Part shown: piece after piece, positions 52,163 to 60,641 of the stretch
How the letters are laid out: the number at the start of each line of letters is the position of its first letter
Position numbering within the stretch: the first letter of the stretch is position 1
NCBI RefSeq assembly: GCF_018332695.1
Contig: NZ_BOQN01000107.1
Coordinates: 1 to 64,000, forward strand
Reading direction: 5' to 3'
Source: Paractinoplanes toevensis
GTDB lineage: Bacteria > Actinomycetota > Actinomycetes > Mycobacteriales > Micromonosporaceae
DNA: 64,000 nt
The notes under the pieces: model-generated
The model's database searches: none
The model's input: the letters and a program-made list of their open reading frames with translations, nothing else
What the model was told of the DNA's origin: nothing
Position numbers and translations under genes: made by a program

Positions 52163-53437
52163 TCAGGCCAGGTTGACCGGCAACTCATCAAGACCGAAGA
52201 CGATCGAGGCCCGGCGGAACCTCAGCTCGGCGGGCGGCACCGCCGGCGACATCGCCGGGAAACGACGGACCAGAGCGGGGTACGCGACCCGCAGCTCCAT
52301 CCGGGCCAGCTCCGCACCGATGCACCGGTGGATGCCGTAACCGAACGCCATGTGTGACCGGTTCGCGGCCCGGTCGGGGTCGATCAGGTGCGGGTCAGGC
52401 CCGAACTTCACGTCCCGGTCGGCACCGGACAGCGAGCACATCACCACATCACCGGCCCGGATCTCGGCGTCCCCGATCCGCACGTCCCGGACCGCGACCC
52501 GCGGGAACGCCACCTGCACCACGGTCAGGTAGCGCAGCAGCTCCTCCACCATCGCGTCGACGTCCACGCCGGCCCGCATCTTCTCGGCCATCACCGGGTT
52601 GGTCATCAGCACCAGCGCACCCAGCGCGATCATGCTGGCGCTGGTCTCCAGGCCGCCGGTGAGCACCCCGTCGGCGACCCCGGCCAGCTCCCGGTCGTCG
52701 ATGTCGTCGCCGTGCGCCTTGATCAGCGCGCCGAGCAGCCCCTCCCCCGGTTCCCGGCGCTGCTGCTCGACCAGCCCGCCGATGTAGTCGAGCGAGTCGC
52801 TGATCGCGCCGAGCGCCGCGTTGCCGCCGGCCCCCAGGTCGAAGCGGGTGGTGCTGAGCTCCTGGAAGTACTCCCGGTCGGCGTACGGGACACCGAGCAG
52901 TTCACAGATGGTGAGCGCCGGGATCGGCAGCGCGAAGTCGTGCCACAGGTCGACCGGGCCGTCGGCGGCGGCGAGAGCGTCGAGCCGGCCCGCCACGATC
53001 GCCTCGATCCGCGGTTGGAGCCGCCCGAGGCGCCGCATGGTGAACTCGGGGGTGAGCATCTTCCGGAGCCGGGTGTGGTCCGGCGGGTCGGCGAACCCGA
53101 GCCCGCCCGGGTTCTGCTCCATCCCGATCCCGATCCGCGCGGCGAACTTGGCGAAGTCGTTGCTGTAGCCGTCGACGCTGCCCAGCACGGTCCGCACCGG
53201 TTCGTAGCCGGTGACCAGCCAGGCGCGGATGCCGAACGGCACCGGCAGCCGGGTGACCGGCTTGTCCGCACGCCACCTACCCATCTGCGGCACCGGGTCG
53301 AGGCCGTCCCGGTGCAGCGGCCAGAGGATCTTGTCGGGCAGCATGGACAGGCCCGCGTACGGCCCGTTTCCCCCGGTGAATCGGCGTGCGACCAGCCCCA
53401 GGACCTGAGACCGCACCGCCGACACCATCGATGTCAT
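52163..53437 (-). CDS. Cytochrome P450
   Basis: 424 aa from ATG 53437 with GGAGGA upstream. Heme loop FGYGIHRCIGAELARMEL with Cys372 as axial ligand; ExxR in EELLRYL (299-302). The I-helix reads LTGGLETSASM, where the usual A/G-G-x-D/E-T has Glu in the acid position. The ADPPDHTRLRKM segment is the C-helix. A soluble bacterial class I enzyme needing ferredoxin partners, which are not adjacent. No biosynthetic cluster is nearby, so the substrate is unknown. Confidence 0.95.
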   Translation of the reverse strand: MTSMVSAVRSQVLGLVARRFTGGNGPYAGLSMLPDKILWPLHRDGLDPVPQMGRWRADKPVTRLPVPFGIRAWLVTGYEPVRTVLGSVDGYSNDFAKFAARIGIGMEQNPGGLGFADPPDHTRLRKMLTPEFTMRRLGRLQPRIEAIVAGRLDALAAADGPVDLWHDFALPIPALTICELLGVPYADREYFQELSTTRFDLGAGGNAALGAISDSLDYIGGLVEQQRREPGEGLLGALIKAHGDDIDDRELAGVADGVLTGGLETSASMIALGALVLMTNPVMAEKMRAGVDVDAMVEELLRYLTVVQVAFPRVAVRDVRIGDAEIRAGDVVMCSLSGADRDVKFGPDPHLIDPDRAANRSHMAFGYGIHRCIGAELARMELRVAYPALVRRFPAMSPAVPPAELRFRRASIVFGLDELPVNLA

Positions 53438-53623
53438 GCCCACCGCGTTCCTCCACCCCTCGCGTGTTCGGAGCATGATCACACGCGTCCCCTGGTTTTC
53501 ATCGCAGTGCCGCCATGAAAATCCTCACTTACCGACCGCCCGGTGTCAGCGCCCCGGCGGGATTCTCACTCTGACCGGGCCGATGCGATGGACCGTTGGT
53601 GGGCGTGGTGGGATGCACGACCT

Positions 53624-54313
53624 ATGAATCCCGTGCCCTTCGAGATGCCGGCCGACGCCGAGGACGGCGAACGCATCCAGGACGAGCTGCGAACCCGCCT
53701 GATCATCCCGGCCGACCGGGCCGGCCCACCGGCCACCGTCACCGGCCTGGACATCTCCTACGCGGTGGGCAGCCGGCACGCAGTGGCCGCGGCCGTCACG
53801 ATCGGCGTCGGCGACCTGCGGGGCCGGGAGGTCGCGGTGGCCGAGGGCGACATCTCCTTCCCGTACGTGCCGGGCCTGCTCGCCTTCCGCGAGCTGCCGC
53901 TGCTGCTGGAAGCCCTCGGCCGGCTCGAGACGCCACCGGAGGTGCTGGTCTGCGACGGGTACGGCATCGCCCACCCGCGCCGCTTCGGCCTGGCCTCGCA
54001 CCTGGGTGTCCTGCTCGACCTGCCGTCCTTCGGCGTGGCCAAGAACGACTTCATCGGCACCCACGACGAGCCGGGCGAGCGCCGCGGCGAGTGGTCGGCT
54101 CTGGAGGACGGCGGCGAGCTGCTGGGCCGGGCGGTCCGCACCCAGACCGGGGTGAAGCCGGTGTTCGTCTCGGTCGGTCACCGGATCAGCCTGGCCGACG
54201 CCACCGACCTGGCGATCGCCCTGAGCCCGCACTTCCGCATCCCGGAGCCGACCCGCCAGGCCGACATCATCTCCCGCGAGATTCTCCGCGACGGCCGCCA
54301 CAGCCTCGACTGA
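53624..54313 (+). CDS. nfi: Endonuclease V
   Basis: 229 aa from ATG 53624; a Met at 53588 is possible. Endonuclease V signatures: TGLDISYAVGS (first metal Asp), the SFPYVPGLLAFRELP block, CDGYGIAHPRRFGLASHLG (second Asp and DNA-lesion pocket) and KNDFIGTHDEPGE. It cuts the DNA strand near deaminated bases (inosine), starting repair. It stands alone, convergent with the SDR gene nine bases away. Confidence 0.95.
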   Translation: MNPVPFEMPADAEDGERIQDELRTRLIIPADRAGPPATVTGLDISYAVGSRHAVAAAVTIGVGDLRGREVAVAEGDISFPYVPGLLAFRELPLLLEALGRLETPPEVLVCDGYGIAHPRRFGLASHLGVLLDLPSFGVAKNDFIGTHDEPGERRGEWSALEDGGELLGRAVRTQTGVKPVFVSVGHRISLADATDLAIALSPHFRIPEPTRQADIISREILRDGRHSLD

Positions 54314-54322
54314 GGAGCAGTG

Positions 54323-55201
54323 TCACCGGGCCGCCGCGAAGGCCGCCACGCCCATGTCGGTGGTCACGGCCGCGGCGGCCGAGTCGGCGGCGCGATTGAG
54401 TTCGGCGACGGCCCGGTGCTGGGCGCCGGGGGCGACCACCGTCCGTCGTGGTCGCGTGCCGGCCGCCGCCTCGACCAGCCGCACCACCGCGTCGGCGACC
54501 TCCCGCGGGTCACCCAGGGTCGGTCCCTGGTGGCCGGTCAGCGCGGCCACGTAGGCGCCGAACGCGGCACCGTAGGGCGCCATCCGATCGTGGTCGGCCG
54601 GCATGGTGGCGTTGACGCCGATGCTGGTGGGGTAGGACGCCGGGTCGAGGATGACCGACTCCACGCCGAACGGGGCCAGCTCGTCGTGCCAGGCCTCGGT
54701 CAGCGCGGCGAGCGCGGCCTTGCTCGCGGCGTACAGGCCGCTGAACGGCACCGTCACCCGGGCGGCGACGGAACCGATCTGGACCAGAGCGCCGCTGCCC
54801 TGTTCGCGCAGGTGCGGGAGGGCCGCGCGGTTGACCCGCAGCGCACCGAGCACGTTCAGGTCGAACTGCCGCTGCGCCTCCTCGGCGGTGAACGACTCGA
54901 CCGGGCCCACGAAGATCCCGCCGGCGTTGTTCACCACGACGTCGAGGCGACCGGCCGCTTCCACCACCGCCGCGACCGCCCGGTCGGCGGAGGCCTGGTC
55001 GGTGACGTCGAGCTCGACCACCCGCAGATCGATGCCTTCGGCCGAGGCCAAGCCGGCCAGCTCGGCGGCGGCCTTCTCGTTGCGGCCGCGCACATCGCGC
55101 AGGCCGGCGAAGACGCGGTGCCCGCGCCGGGCCAGTGACTCGGCCGTCAACCGGCCGAACCCGGTGCTCGCCCCGGTTACCAGAACTACGTGACCACTCA
55201 T
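54323..55201 (-). CDS. Short-chain dehydrogenase/reductase
   Basis: 292 aa from ATG 55201 (MSGHVVLVTG). Rossmann motif TGASTGFG, NNAGG, the catalytic Ser in QIGSVAARV and Tyr-x-x-x-Lys in YAASKAA. A classic SDR. Divergent from a TetR gene with two operators between them, so expression is likely repressed until a substrate-like ligand binds the repressor. Substrate unknown. Confidence 0.94.
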   Translation of the reverse strand: MSGHVVLVTGASTGFGRLTAESLARRGHRVFAGLRDVRGRNEKAAAELAGLASAEGIDLRVVELDVTDQASADRAVAAVVEAAGRLDVVVNNAGGIFVGPVESFTAEEAQRQFDLNVLGALRVNRAALPHLREQGSGALVQIGSVAARVTVPFSGLYAASKAALAALTEAWHDELAPFGVESVILDPASYPTSIGVNATMPADHDRMAPYGAAFGAYVAALTGHQGPTLGDPREVADAVVRLVEAAAGTRPRRTVVAPGAQHRAVAELNRAADSAAAAVTTDMGVAAFAAAR

Positions 55202-55219
55202 TGGTTGCCTCCCGCATCC

Positions 55220-55240
55220 AAACGGGGTGGCACCCCGTTT
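55220..55240. promoter_or_regulatory. TetR operator, first copy
   Basis: AAACGGGGTG, central G, CACCCCGTTT: a perfect 21-bp palindrome, 19 bp from the SDR start. A second copy follows at 55256. Confidence 0.78.
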
Positions 55241-55255
55241 CGAGCGGAAGGCTAT

Positions 55256-55274
55256 CCGGGGTGGCCCCCCGTTT
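55256..55274. promoter_or_regulatory. TetR operator, second imperfect copy
   Basis: CCGGGGTGGCCCCCCGTTT matches the first copy over GGGGTGG and CCCCGTTT, with two or three differences, and lies 36 bp further on. Paired sites could allow cooperative binding between SDR and TetR promoters. Confidence 0.65.
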
Positions 55275-55329
55275 GTCAACCGGCTACGATTCGGGCCACA
55301 GCCGAAACGCCACGATCAGGAGAGACTCG

Positions 55330-55893
55330 GTGCCGGGCACGCGATCATTGCGGTCGGACGCACGACGCAACTACGACCTGATCGTGGCCGCGGCCGTCGC
55401 CGAGGTGGCGCGTTCCGGGGCGGAGGCCTCGCTGGAGAAGATCGCTCGCGATGCCGGCGTCGGCTCGGCCACCCTCCACCGGCACTTTCCGAGTCGCCAG
55501 GCCCTGCTCGAGGCGGTGTTCCACGACCGCGTCGAGGGGCTCTGTGCCCAGGCGCGCGAGCTCACCGGGGCGGCCGATCCCGGGCGGGCTCTCGCCGACT
55601 GGCTCCGGGCCGTCGCGGTGCACGGCGCCACCGCCCGCGGCCTCGCCGCGTCGTTGCTCGCGTCGGGGCGGGATCCGTCCCCGCCCTCCTCGTCCAGCTG
55701 CGAGTTCATGCTGCACGACGCCGGGAGCATGCTGCTGCGGCGGGCGCGGGACGCCGGCGCCGCCCGCCCCGAGGTCTCCATGGACGACCTGCTCACCATG
55801 GTCAACGCGGTCTCGCTGGCCACCGAGGACGGGCCCTACGCCGCGCGGCTGGTCACGCTGGCCATCGAGGGCATCCACCCCGGTCCGGCCTGA
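55330..55893 (+). CDS. TetR-family transcriptional regulator
   Basis: 187 aa from GTG 55330 with AGGAGA upstream. HTH: AVAEVARSGAEASLEKIARDAG, then VGSATLHRHFPSRQALLEA. The C-terminal ligand domain resembles the SCP/TetR_C_11-type of small repressors. It is divergent from the SDR gene with tandem palindromes between them, so it very likely represses both. Confidence 0.94.
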   Translation: MPGTRSLRSDARRNYDLIVAAAVAEVARSGAEASLEKIARDAGVGSATLHRHFPSRQALLEAVFHDRVEGLCAQARELTGAADPGRALADWLRAVAVHGATARGLAASLLASGRDPSPPSSSSCEFMLHDAGSMLLRRARDAGAARPEVSMDDLLTMVNAVSLATEDGPYAARLVTLAIEGIHPGPA

Positions 55894-55920
55894 GGCCCCG
55901 GCCCGGCCTGAGGCCCCGGC
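55885..55920. repeat. Perfect 18-bp tandem duplication spanning the TetR stop codon
   Basis: CCGGCCTGAGGCCCCGGC occurs twice in succession without mismatch. The first copy holds the stop codon of the TetR gene, the second copy a further in-frame TGA. Confidence 0.9.
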
Positions 55921-55939
55921 CTCCGGGGAGACCGGGGCC
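55912..55939. terminator. Terminator-like hairpin between convergent genes
   Basis: GGCCCCGG and CCGGGGCC are exact complements with a 12-base loop, eight bases before the end of the LOX-like gene and 18 bp after the TetR stop. No U-tract. Confidence 0.55.
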
Positions 55940-55946
55940 GGTTCGG

Positions 55947-57461
55947 TCAGCCCGGGATGCCGTTGACCGGCGGGACGGTCACGGTGCGGTTGTCCGGGGT
56001 GCCGCCCAGGATGATCTGGCGCAGCGCCGAGTTGTTGGTGGTGCTCAGCTCGGAGAGCTTGTTGGCCGGGTTGGCCAGCACCTGGATGTAGTAGGTGCCG
56101 TTCGGCAGGTCGGTGATCTCGAACGACTGGCCGGGACGGCTCTGGCTGTAGGTGTCGCCGTTGCCGATGTCGAGGACCTCACGCACGGCGATCACCGTGT
56201 TGGCCCCGCACGACGTGGAGAGGTCGGTGTTGTCCGGGCGCCACTTGGCGTTCGGGATGGTGTAGTCGACCGCGTCCGTGTTGGCCAGGCAGAACGCCTC
56301 CTTGCCGCTGCGCTCCACCTGCTTCTGGTCGGCACCGAGCAGGTTGTACTGGGCGAAGTCGGTGAAGTGCCAGTGCTTGTGGCCCTCCCGGTTGTCCCAC
56401 TCCATCGTCCCGGCCTGCACCGAGCCGACCTGGTTGCCCTTGGCGTCGAAGAAGTACTGGTACGCGTCCATCAGCTCGGTGCCGGTACGCCGGAACCCGT
56501 CCACGAGCAGCGGCGACGTACCCCCGTTCCACACCGTCGCGCCGAAGTTGACGTACCACTTCTGGTCTTCTTCCTGGGAGATGGAGATGCCCCAGGCCGG
56601 CAGCGACTTGAGGTCGGGCCGTGGCCCGGCCGCCGGTTTGGCCTTGAGCGTCGCCGGACGCTTGGCCGGCGCCCGGAACTCCGACCGGAACGCACTGACC
56701 TGCTCCCCCGCGTTCGGGTTGTCGGCCTCCGGCGCGGTGGCGGCCTTGACCGAGGCGAGCGACCGGCCCTCGGTGTCGCCGTCGACCACGGTGAGGTCGA
56801 CGTTGACCGTCGACTGCTCGGCCGGGATGCCGAACAGCTTCTGGTAGGTCGGGTTCACCGTCGCCGTGACCGAGTATTTGCCGAGCGGCAGATCGAAGTC
56901 GTCGACCGCCGGCAGGGCGTTGACGTCCGAGTCCCAGCCCGCCTGCACGCCCCACACCGCGCCGAGCGCGAACGGGTTCTCCCCGCCGCACATCGTCGGG
57001 TAGGGCGTGGTGGCCGGGGCGTCCGGCCGGGTCCGCGCCGATCCCCAGGTGTTGCCGCAGAACGACGTCTTGTAGGAGGTGACCACCTGACCGGCCGCAT
57101 CCTTGATGGTGAAGGCGGTGAAGTCCTTGAGACCGGTGAAGTCGGTGACCATGCCGGCCGGCAGCGCCACCTTCTTCGTCTTGCCGTTCTGCACCACGAC
57201 CCGCTCGGCGGTGATCGGCTTGTCGTAGCCGGTGCGCTTCGCCCAGATCTCGAACGGGTCCTTGCCGGCGATCACGTGCAGGCCGAGGTCGAAGTACAGG
57301 TAGACCTCGTCGTCCCAGACGTAACGCTCGGCAGTGACCGCGTTCGTGGCCGCCACGAACTGCAGCGGTGGCGGGCTGGTCGCCGCCTGTGCGATGCCCA
57401 CGCCGGTGGCCGTGAGCACCAGAACCGCAGCGGCGGCGCCGCGGGTCAGAAGCTTCCTCAT
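55947..57461 (-). CDS. Secreted lysyl-oxidase-like copper protein
   Basis: 504 aa from ATG 57461 with GGAGAGG upstream. Signal peptide 1-26 (to AQAAT). The C-terminal half matches the lysyl oxidase copper site: WDNREGHKHWHFTDFAQY, with His361, His363 and His365 as probable Cu ligands, and paired Cys around 393 and 420. The N-terminal 250 residues are beta-rich. Actinobacterial LOX-like proteins may oxidise peptidyl Lys to aldehydes on extracellular proteins. A conserved Tyr for quinone cofactor formation cannot be assigned from sequence alone. Confidence 0.93.
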   Translation of the reverse strand: MRKLLTRGAAAAVLVLTATGVGIAQAATSPPPLQFVAATNAVTAERYVWDDEVYLYFDLGLHVIAGKDPFEIWAKRTGYDKPITAERVVVQNGKTKKVALPAGMVTDFTGLKDFTAFTIKDAAGQVVTSYKTSFCGNTWGSARTRPDAPATTPYPTMCGGENPFALGAVWGVQAGWDSDVNALPAVDDFDLPLGKYSVTATVNPTYQKLFGIPAEQSTVNVDLTVVDGDTEGRSLASVKAATAPEADNPNAGEQVSAFRSEFRAPAKRPATLKAKPAAGPRPDLKSLPAWGISISQEEDQKWYVNFGATVWNGGTSPLLVDGFRRTGTELMDAYQYFFDAKGNQVGSVQAGTMEWDNREGHKHWHFTDFAQYNLLGADQKQVERSGKEAFCLANTDAVDYTIPNAKWRPDNTDLSTSCGANTVIAVREVLDIGNGDTYSQSRPGQSFEITDLPNGTYYIQVLANPANKLSELSTTNNSALRQIILGGTPDNRTVTVPPVNGIPG

Positions 57462-57655
57462 TGATGTACCTCTCCGTGGGGAGTCCTGTCGGGGGACCAT
57501 CCAAAGGGGACACCTGTGTAGCGCCTGTGAAGTTCTCGATCGGTTGGCACGAATCCGGGATGGTCACGGTCATCGGCCGAAAGTCATAGCGGCGGGCGGC
57601 AAATCCAGCTCAGGGCGGATGGCCGGGGCTTGCACCGATAAGGGAGGCTTCGGCC

Positions 57656-58675
57656 ATGACGATCGACGACGAGAATCGGCCCGAGCGGCAGCGGGTGACG
57701 CTGACCGGCATCAGCTCCCGGGCGTGGGAGCACCCCGCCGACCGGGGCGCGCTGACCGCCCTGCGCGAGTTGCGGGGCTTCGACGACCTGGTGAAGGCGT
57801 TCTTCGGCATGTGGAACGAGCGGGGGTTCCGCCTGTCGTACCTCGCCGGGGCGATCCGGGTCGACCACCGGCAGTACCCGCGGGTCTACCAGCGTTACAC
57901 CGAGGCGGCCCGCACCCTCGACATCGAGAACCTGCCCGAGCTGTACGTCGAGCAGGCCCCGATCATCCACTCCCGGTCGATCGGCATGGACAAGCCGTTC
58001 GTGGTGATCAGCACGGCCGCGGTGGAGAAGCTCGACGACGAGGAGCTGCGCACCATGCTGGGCCGGGAGCTCGGCCATGTGCGCAGCGGCCACGCCGTCT
58101 ACCAGACGATCATGACGATCCTGACCGGCTGGGTCACCAACGTCAGCTGGATCCCGGTGGGCGCGCTGGCGATCCGGGCGATCATCGTGGCGATGTACGA
58201 GTGGTGGCGCAAGGCCGAGCTGTCCGCCGACCGGGCCGGGCTGCTGGCCGCGCAGGACCCGTCGGCGTCGATCCGGCTGTTCATGAAGTCGGCCGGCGGC
58301 GGGGACCTGTCGCAGATCGACACGGCCGCGTTCCTGGAGCAGGCGGCGGAGTACGAGGGCGGCGGCGACCTGCGGGACAGCATCCACAAGCTGGGCATGA
58401 CGGCGTTCAACAGCGAGCCGTTCCCGGTGGCCCGGGCGGCCGAGTTGCGCCGCTGGGTCGACTCCGGCGAGTACGCCCGGATCCTGGGCGGCGACTACCC
58501 GCGCCGCGACGACGACCGGAACGCCTCGGTGACCGAGGACGTGAAGGCCGCCGCCGCGCACTACCGGGACTCCTTCCGCGACTCGGACGACCCCCTGGTG
58601 AAAGTGGTCCGCAAGGTCGGCGGCGGCGCGGCCAACCTGGCCGGTTCGGCCCGGGACTGGGTCAGCGGGCGATGA
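57656..58675 (+). CDS. M48-like protein with a degraded zinc motif
   Basis: 339 aa; ATG with GGGAGG upstream. The family arrangement of actinobacterial M48 proteins is visible: YQRYTEAARTLDIENLPELYV, then RSIGMDKPFVVISTAAVEKL, and a TMLGRELGHVRSGHAVYQ helix. The HExxH site reads RELGH: Arg137 stands where the first zinc His belongs (codon CGG at 58064-58066). The downstream ELSADRAG helix, source of the third ligand, is intact. Two amphipathic membrane-like helices (about 150-182) follow the motif. Most likely a catalytically weak or dead homologue; function unclear. Convergent with the acyl-CoA oxidase, three bases apart. Confidence 0.9.
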   Translation: MTIDDENRPERQRVTLTGISSRAWEHPADRGALTALRELRGFDDLVKAFFGMWNERGFRLSYLAGAIRVDHRQYPRVYQRYTEAARTLDIENLPELYVEQAPIIHSRSIGMDKPFVVISTAAVEKLDDEELRTMLGRELGHVRSGHAVYQTIMTILTGWVTNVSWIPVGALAIRAIIVAMYEWWRKAELSADRAGLLAAQDPSASIRLFMKSAGGGDLSQIDTAAFLEQAAEYEGGGDLRDSIHKLGMTAFNSEPFPVARAAELRRWVDSGEYARILGGDYPRRDDDRNASVTEDVKAAAAHYRDSFRDSDDPLVKVVRKVGGGAANLAGSARDWVSGR

Positions 58676-58678
58676 GGC

Positions 58679-60604
58679 TCAGCGGACGCTGAGGTCGTGG
58701 GCCGCCATGGTCTCCTGGCGGCCCTCCTCCTCGCGCAGGATCGCGGCGTTGAGCCACTCCTCCGGGATGGCGAACGCGTCGACCAGCTCGCGCATCTCCG
58801 GTCGCAGCTGCTTGAGCAGGTCGTTGACCTTCCCGGTGACCGCCTTGGCCCGGGCCGGGGTGAGCCGGCCGTGCTCGAGATACCAGCCCTTGTTCGCCTC
58901 GATGACCGTCAGGGCGTACAGGTCGCACATCTTTTCCAACCGGGGCTCGGTGGCGTGCGCGACGAAGGCCTCCAGCACCACCCGGTCGACGTGCGCCTTC
59001 GCCACCGACAGGACGTGGTCCTGGACGTCGTTGAAGATGTCGAACTGCCGGTCCCGCTTCTGCGCGGCACCCCGGCGCAGCCGCCGGATCACCCCGTCGA
59101 GCTGGTGCTTCTCCCGGTCCTCGAACATGCGCAGGTGCCAGCCGCGGTCGGTGAGCGCGACCTCCTCGTCCCGGCCCGGCACCGCGTCGACGAGCCGCTG
59201 GATCAGCGACCGCGCCGCCGTGCGCTCCAGGACCATCTCGCGCACCTGCTCGGCGACGAACGCGGCCCGCCCCCACCCGTCGAGCGAGCCGAACGCGTCC
59301 CGGTAACCGGTGAGCAGCCCCTTCGCGACCAGCTGGAGCAGGACGGTGTTGTCACCCTCGAACGTGGTGAACACGTCGGTGTCGGCCTTGAGCCCGGGCA
59401 GCCGGTTCTCGGCGAGGTAGCCGGCCCCGCCGCAGGCTTCCCGGCACACCTGGATCGTGTGGGTGGCGTGCCAGGTCTGCACGGCCTTCAGTCCGGCCGC
59501 CCGCGACTCCAGCTCGCGCTGCCGGTGCTCGTCGACCGCCCCGTCCGCCGTCTGCACCTCGTGCAGCGCGATCACCAGCTCCTCCTGGGCGAACGTCAGC
59601 GCGTAGGTGTGCGCCAGCGCCACGAGGAGTTTCCGCTGGTGGACCAGGTAGTCGTTGACGACGATCTCGCGCTGCTCCCCCGGCGCGCCGAACTGGCGGC
59701 GGGTCTCGCCGTACCGCACGGCGATGGTCAGCGCGCTCTTGGTCGCCGAGGAGGACGAGCCGCCGACGACCACGCGCCCGCGCACGAGCGTGCCCAGCAT
59801 CGTGAAGAACCGCCGCGTGTCGTTCTCGATCGAGCTCGTGTAGGCGCCGTCGGACGAGACCTGCCCGTAGCGGTCCAGCAGCGCGTCGCGCGGCACGGTG
59901 ACGTGGTCGAACGAGATCCGGCCGTTGTCGACGCCGAGCAGGCCGGCCTTGTGGCCGTCGTCGCCGATCGTCACGCCCGGCAGCGGGTTGCCGTCCTCGT
60001 CGCGGATCGGCACCAGCCAGGCGTGCACGCCGTAGCTCTTGCCGCCGGTGATCAGCTGGGCGAAGACCACGGCCATCCGACCGTCCTTCGCCGCGTTGCC
60101 GATGTAGTCCTTGCGGGCCGCCTCGTGCGGCGTGTGCAGGTCGAACGTCTCGGTGGCCGGGTCGTAGGTGCACAGTGTGCGCAGCTGCTGGACGTCCGAG
60201 CCGTGCCCGGTCTCGGTCATCGCGAAGCAGCCCATCAGCCTCGCGGTGATGATGTCCGGCAGGTATGCCGCGTGCTGCCGCTCGTTGCCCAGCGCCACCA
60301 CCGCCCCGCCGAACAGCCCCCACTGCACGCCGGCCTTCACCATCAGCGACAGGTCGAGCTGCGCGAGCATCTCGGCCGCGACGACCGAGCCACCGGGGTC
60401 GGCGCCGCCGCCGTACTCCTTGGGGAAGCCCGCGGCTACGCCCGGGTCGACGGGCAGCTCGGTGATCAGCCGGGAGATGCGTTCCCGAGCCTGCTCGATC
60501 GTCTCGCCCGGCACGGCGACGAAGTGCGAACCGGCGAGCTGCTTGCGAGCCTCCTGGCGCACGTGCGCCCAGCGACCGTCGAGTGCCTCTTGAAGACCCG
60601 TCAT
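58679..60604 (-). CDS. Acyl-CoA oxidase-like (ACOX) flavoprotein
   Basis: 641 aa, ATG start. Typical acyl-CoA dehydrogenase N-terminal and middle domains: FPKEYGGGADPGG, MTETGHGSDVQQLRT, and the FAD-pocket IGNAAKDGRMAVVFAQL. The later ACOX-type region has CREACGGAGYLAENRL and KADTDVFTTFEGDNTVL, with a catalytic Glu in TFEGD. A long C-terminal helical domain (about 450-641) is as in ACOX. It should oxidise acyl-CoA to trans-enoyl-CoA. Divergent from a TetR gene with a palindrome between the starts. Confidence 0.95.
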   Translation of the reverse strand: MTGLQEALDGRWAHVRQEARKQLAGSHFVAVPGETIEQARERISRLITELPVDPGVAAGFPKEYGGGADPGGSVVAAEMLAQLDLSLMVKAGVQWGLFGGAVVALGNERQHAAYLPDIITARLMGCFAMTETGHGSDVQQLRTLCTYDPATETFDLHTPHEAARKDYIGNAAKDGRMAVVFAQLITGGKSYGVHAWLVPIRDEDGNPLPGVTIGDDGHKAGLLGVDNGRISFDHVTVPRDALLDRYGQVSSDGAYTSSIENDTRRFFTMLGTLVRGRVVVGGSSSSATKSALTIAVRYGETRRQFGAPGEQREIVVNDYLVHQRKLLVALAHTYALTFAQEELVIALHEVQTADGAVDEHRQRELESRAAGLKAVQTWHATHTIQVCREACGGAGYLAENRLPGLKADTDVFTTFEGDNTVLLQLVAKGLLTGYRDAFGSLDGWGRAAFVAEQVREMVLERTAARSLIQRLVDAVPGRDEEVALTDRGWHLRMFEDREKHQLDGVIRRLRRGAAQKRDRQFDIFNDVQDHVLSVAKAHVDRVVLEAFVAHATEPRLEKMCDLYALTVIEANKGWYLEHGRLTPARAKAVTGKVNDLLKQLRPEMRELVDAFAIPEEWLNAAILREEEGRQETMAAHDLSVR

Positions 60605-60621
60605 GGGTACGGACTGTACCC
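60605..60621. promoter_or_regulatory. Putative operator between acyl-CoA oxidase and TetR gene
   Basis: GGGTAC and GTACCC form a perfect 6-bp inverted repeat with a 5-base centre, immediately adjacent to the acyl-CoA oxidase start and 20 bp before the TetR start. Position suits repression of both. Confidence 0.55.
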
Positions 60622-60641
60622 AGGGTTATAGGGTTCAGGCT

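Noticed and set aside
58697-60631. Plus-strand open frame antisense to the acyl-CoA oxidase
   Set aside because: The opposite strand encodes a textbook ACOX protein; the plus-strand product is Arg/Val/Gly-rich and has no motif.
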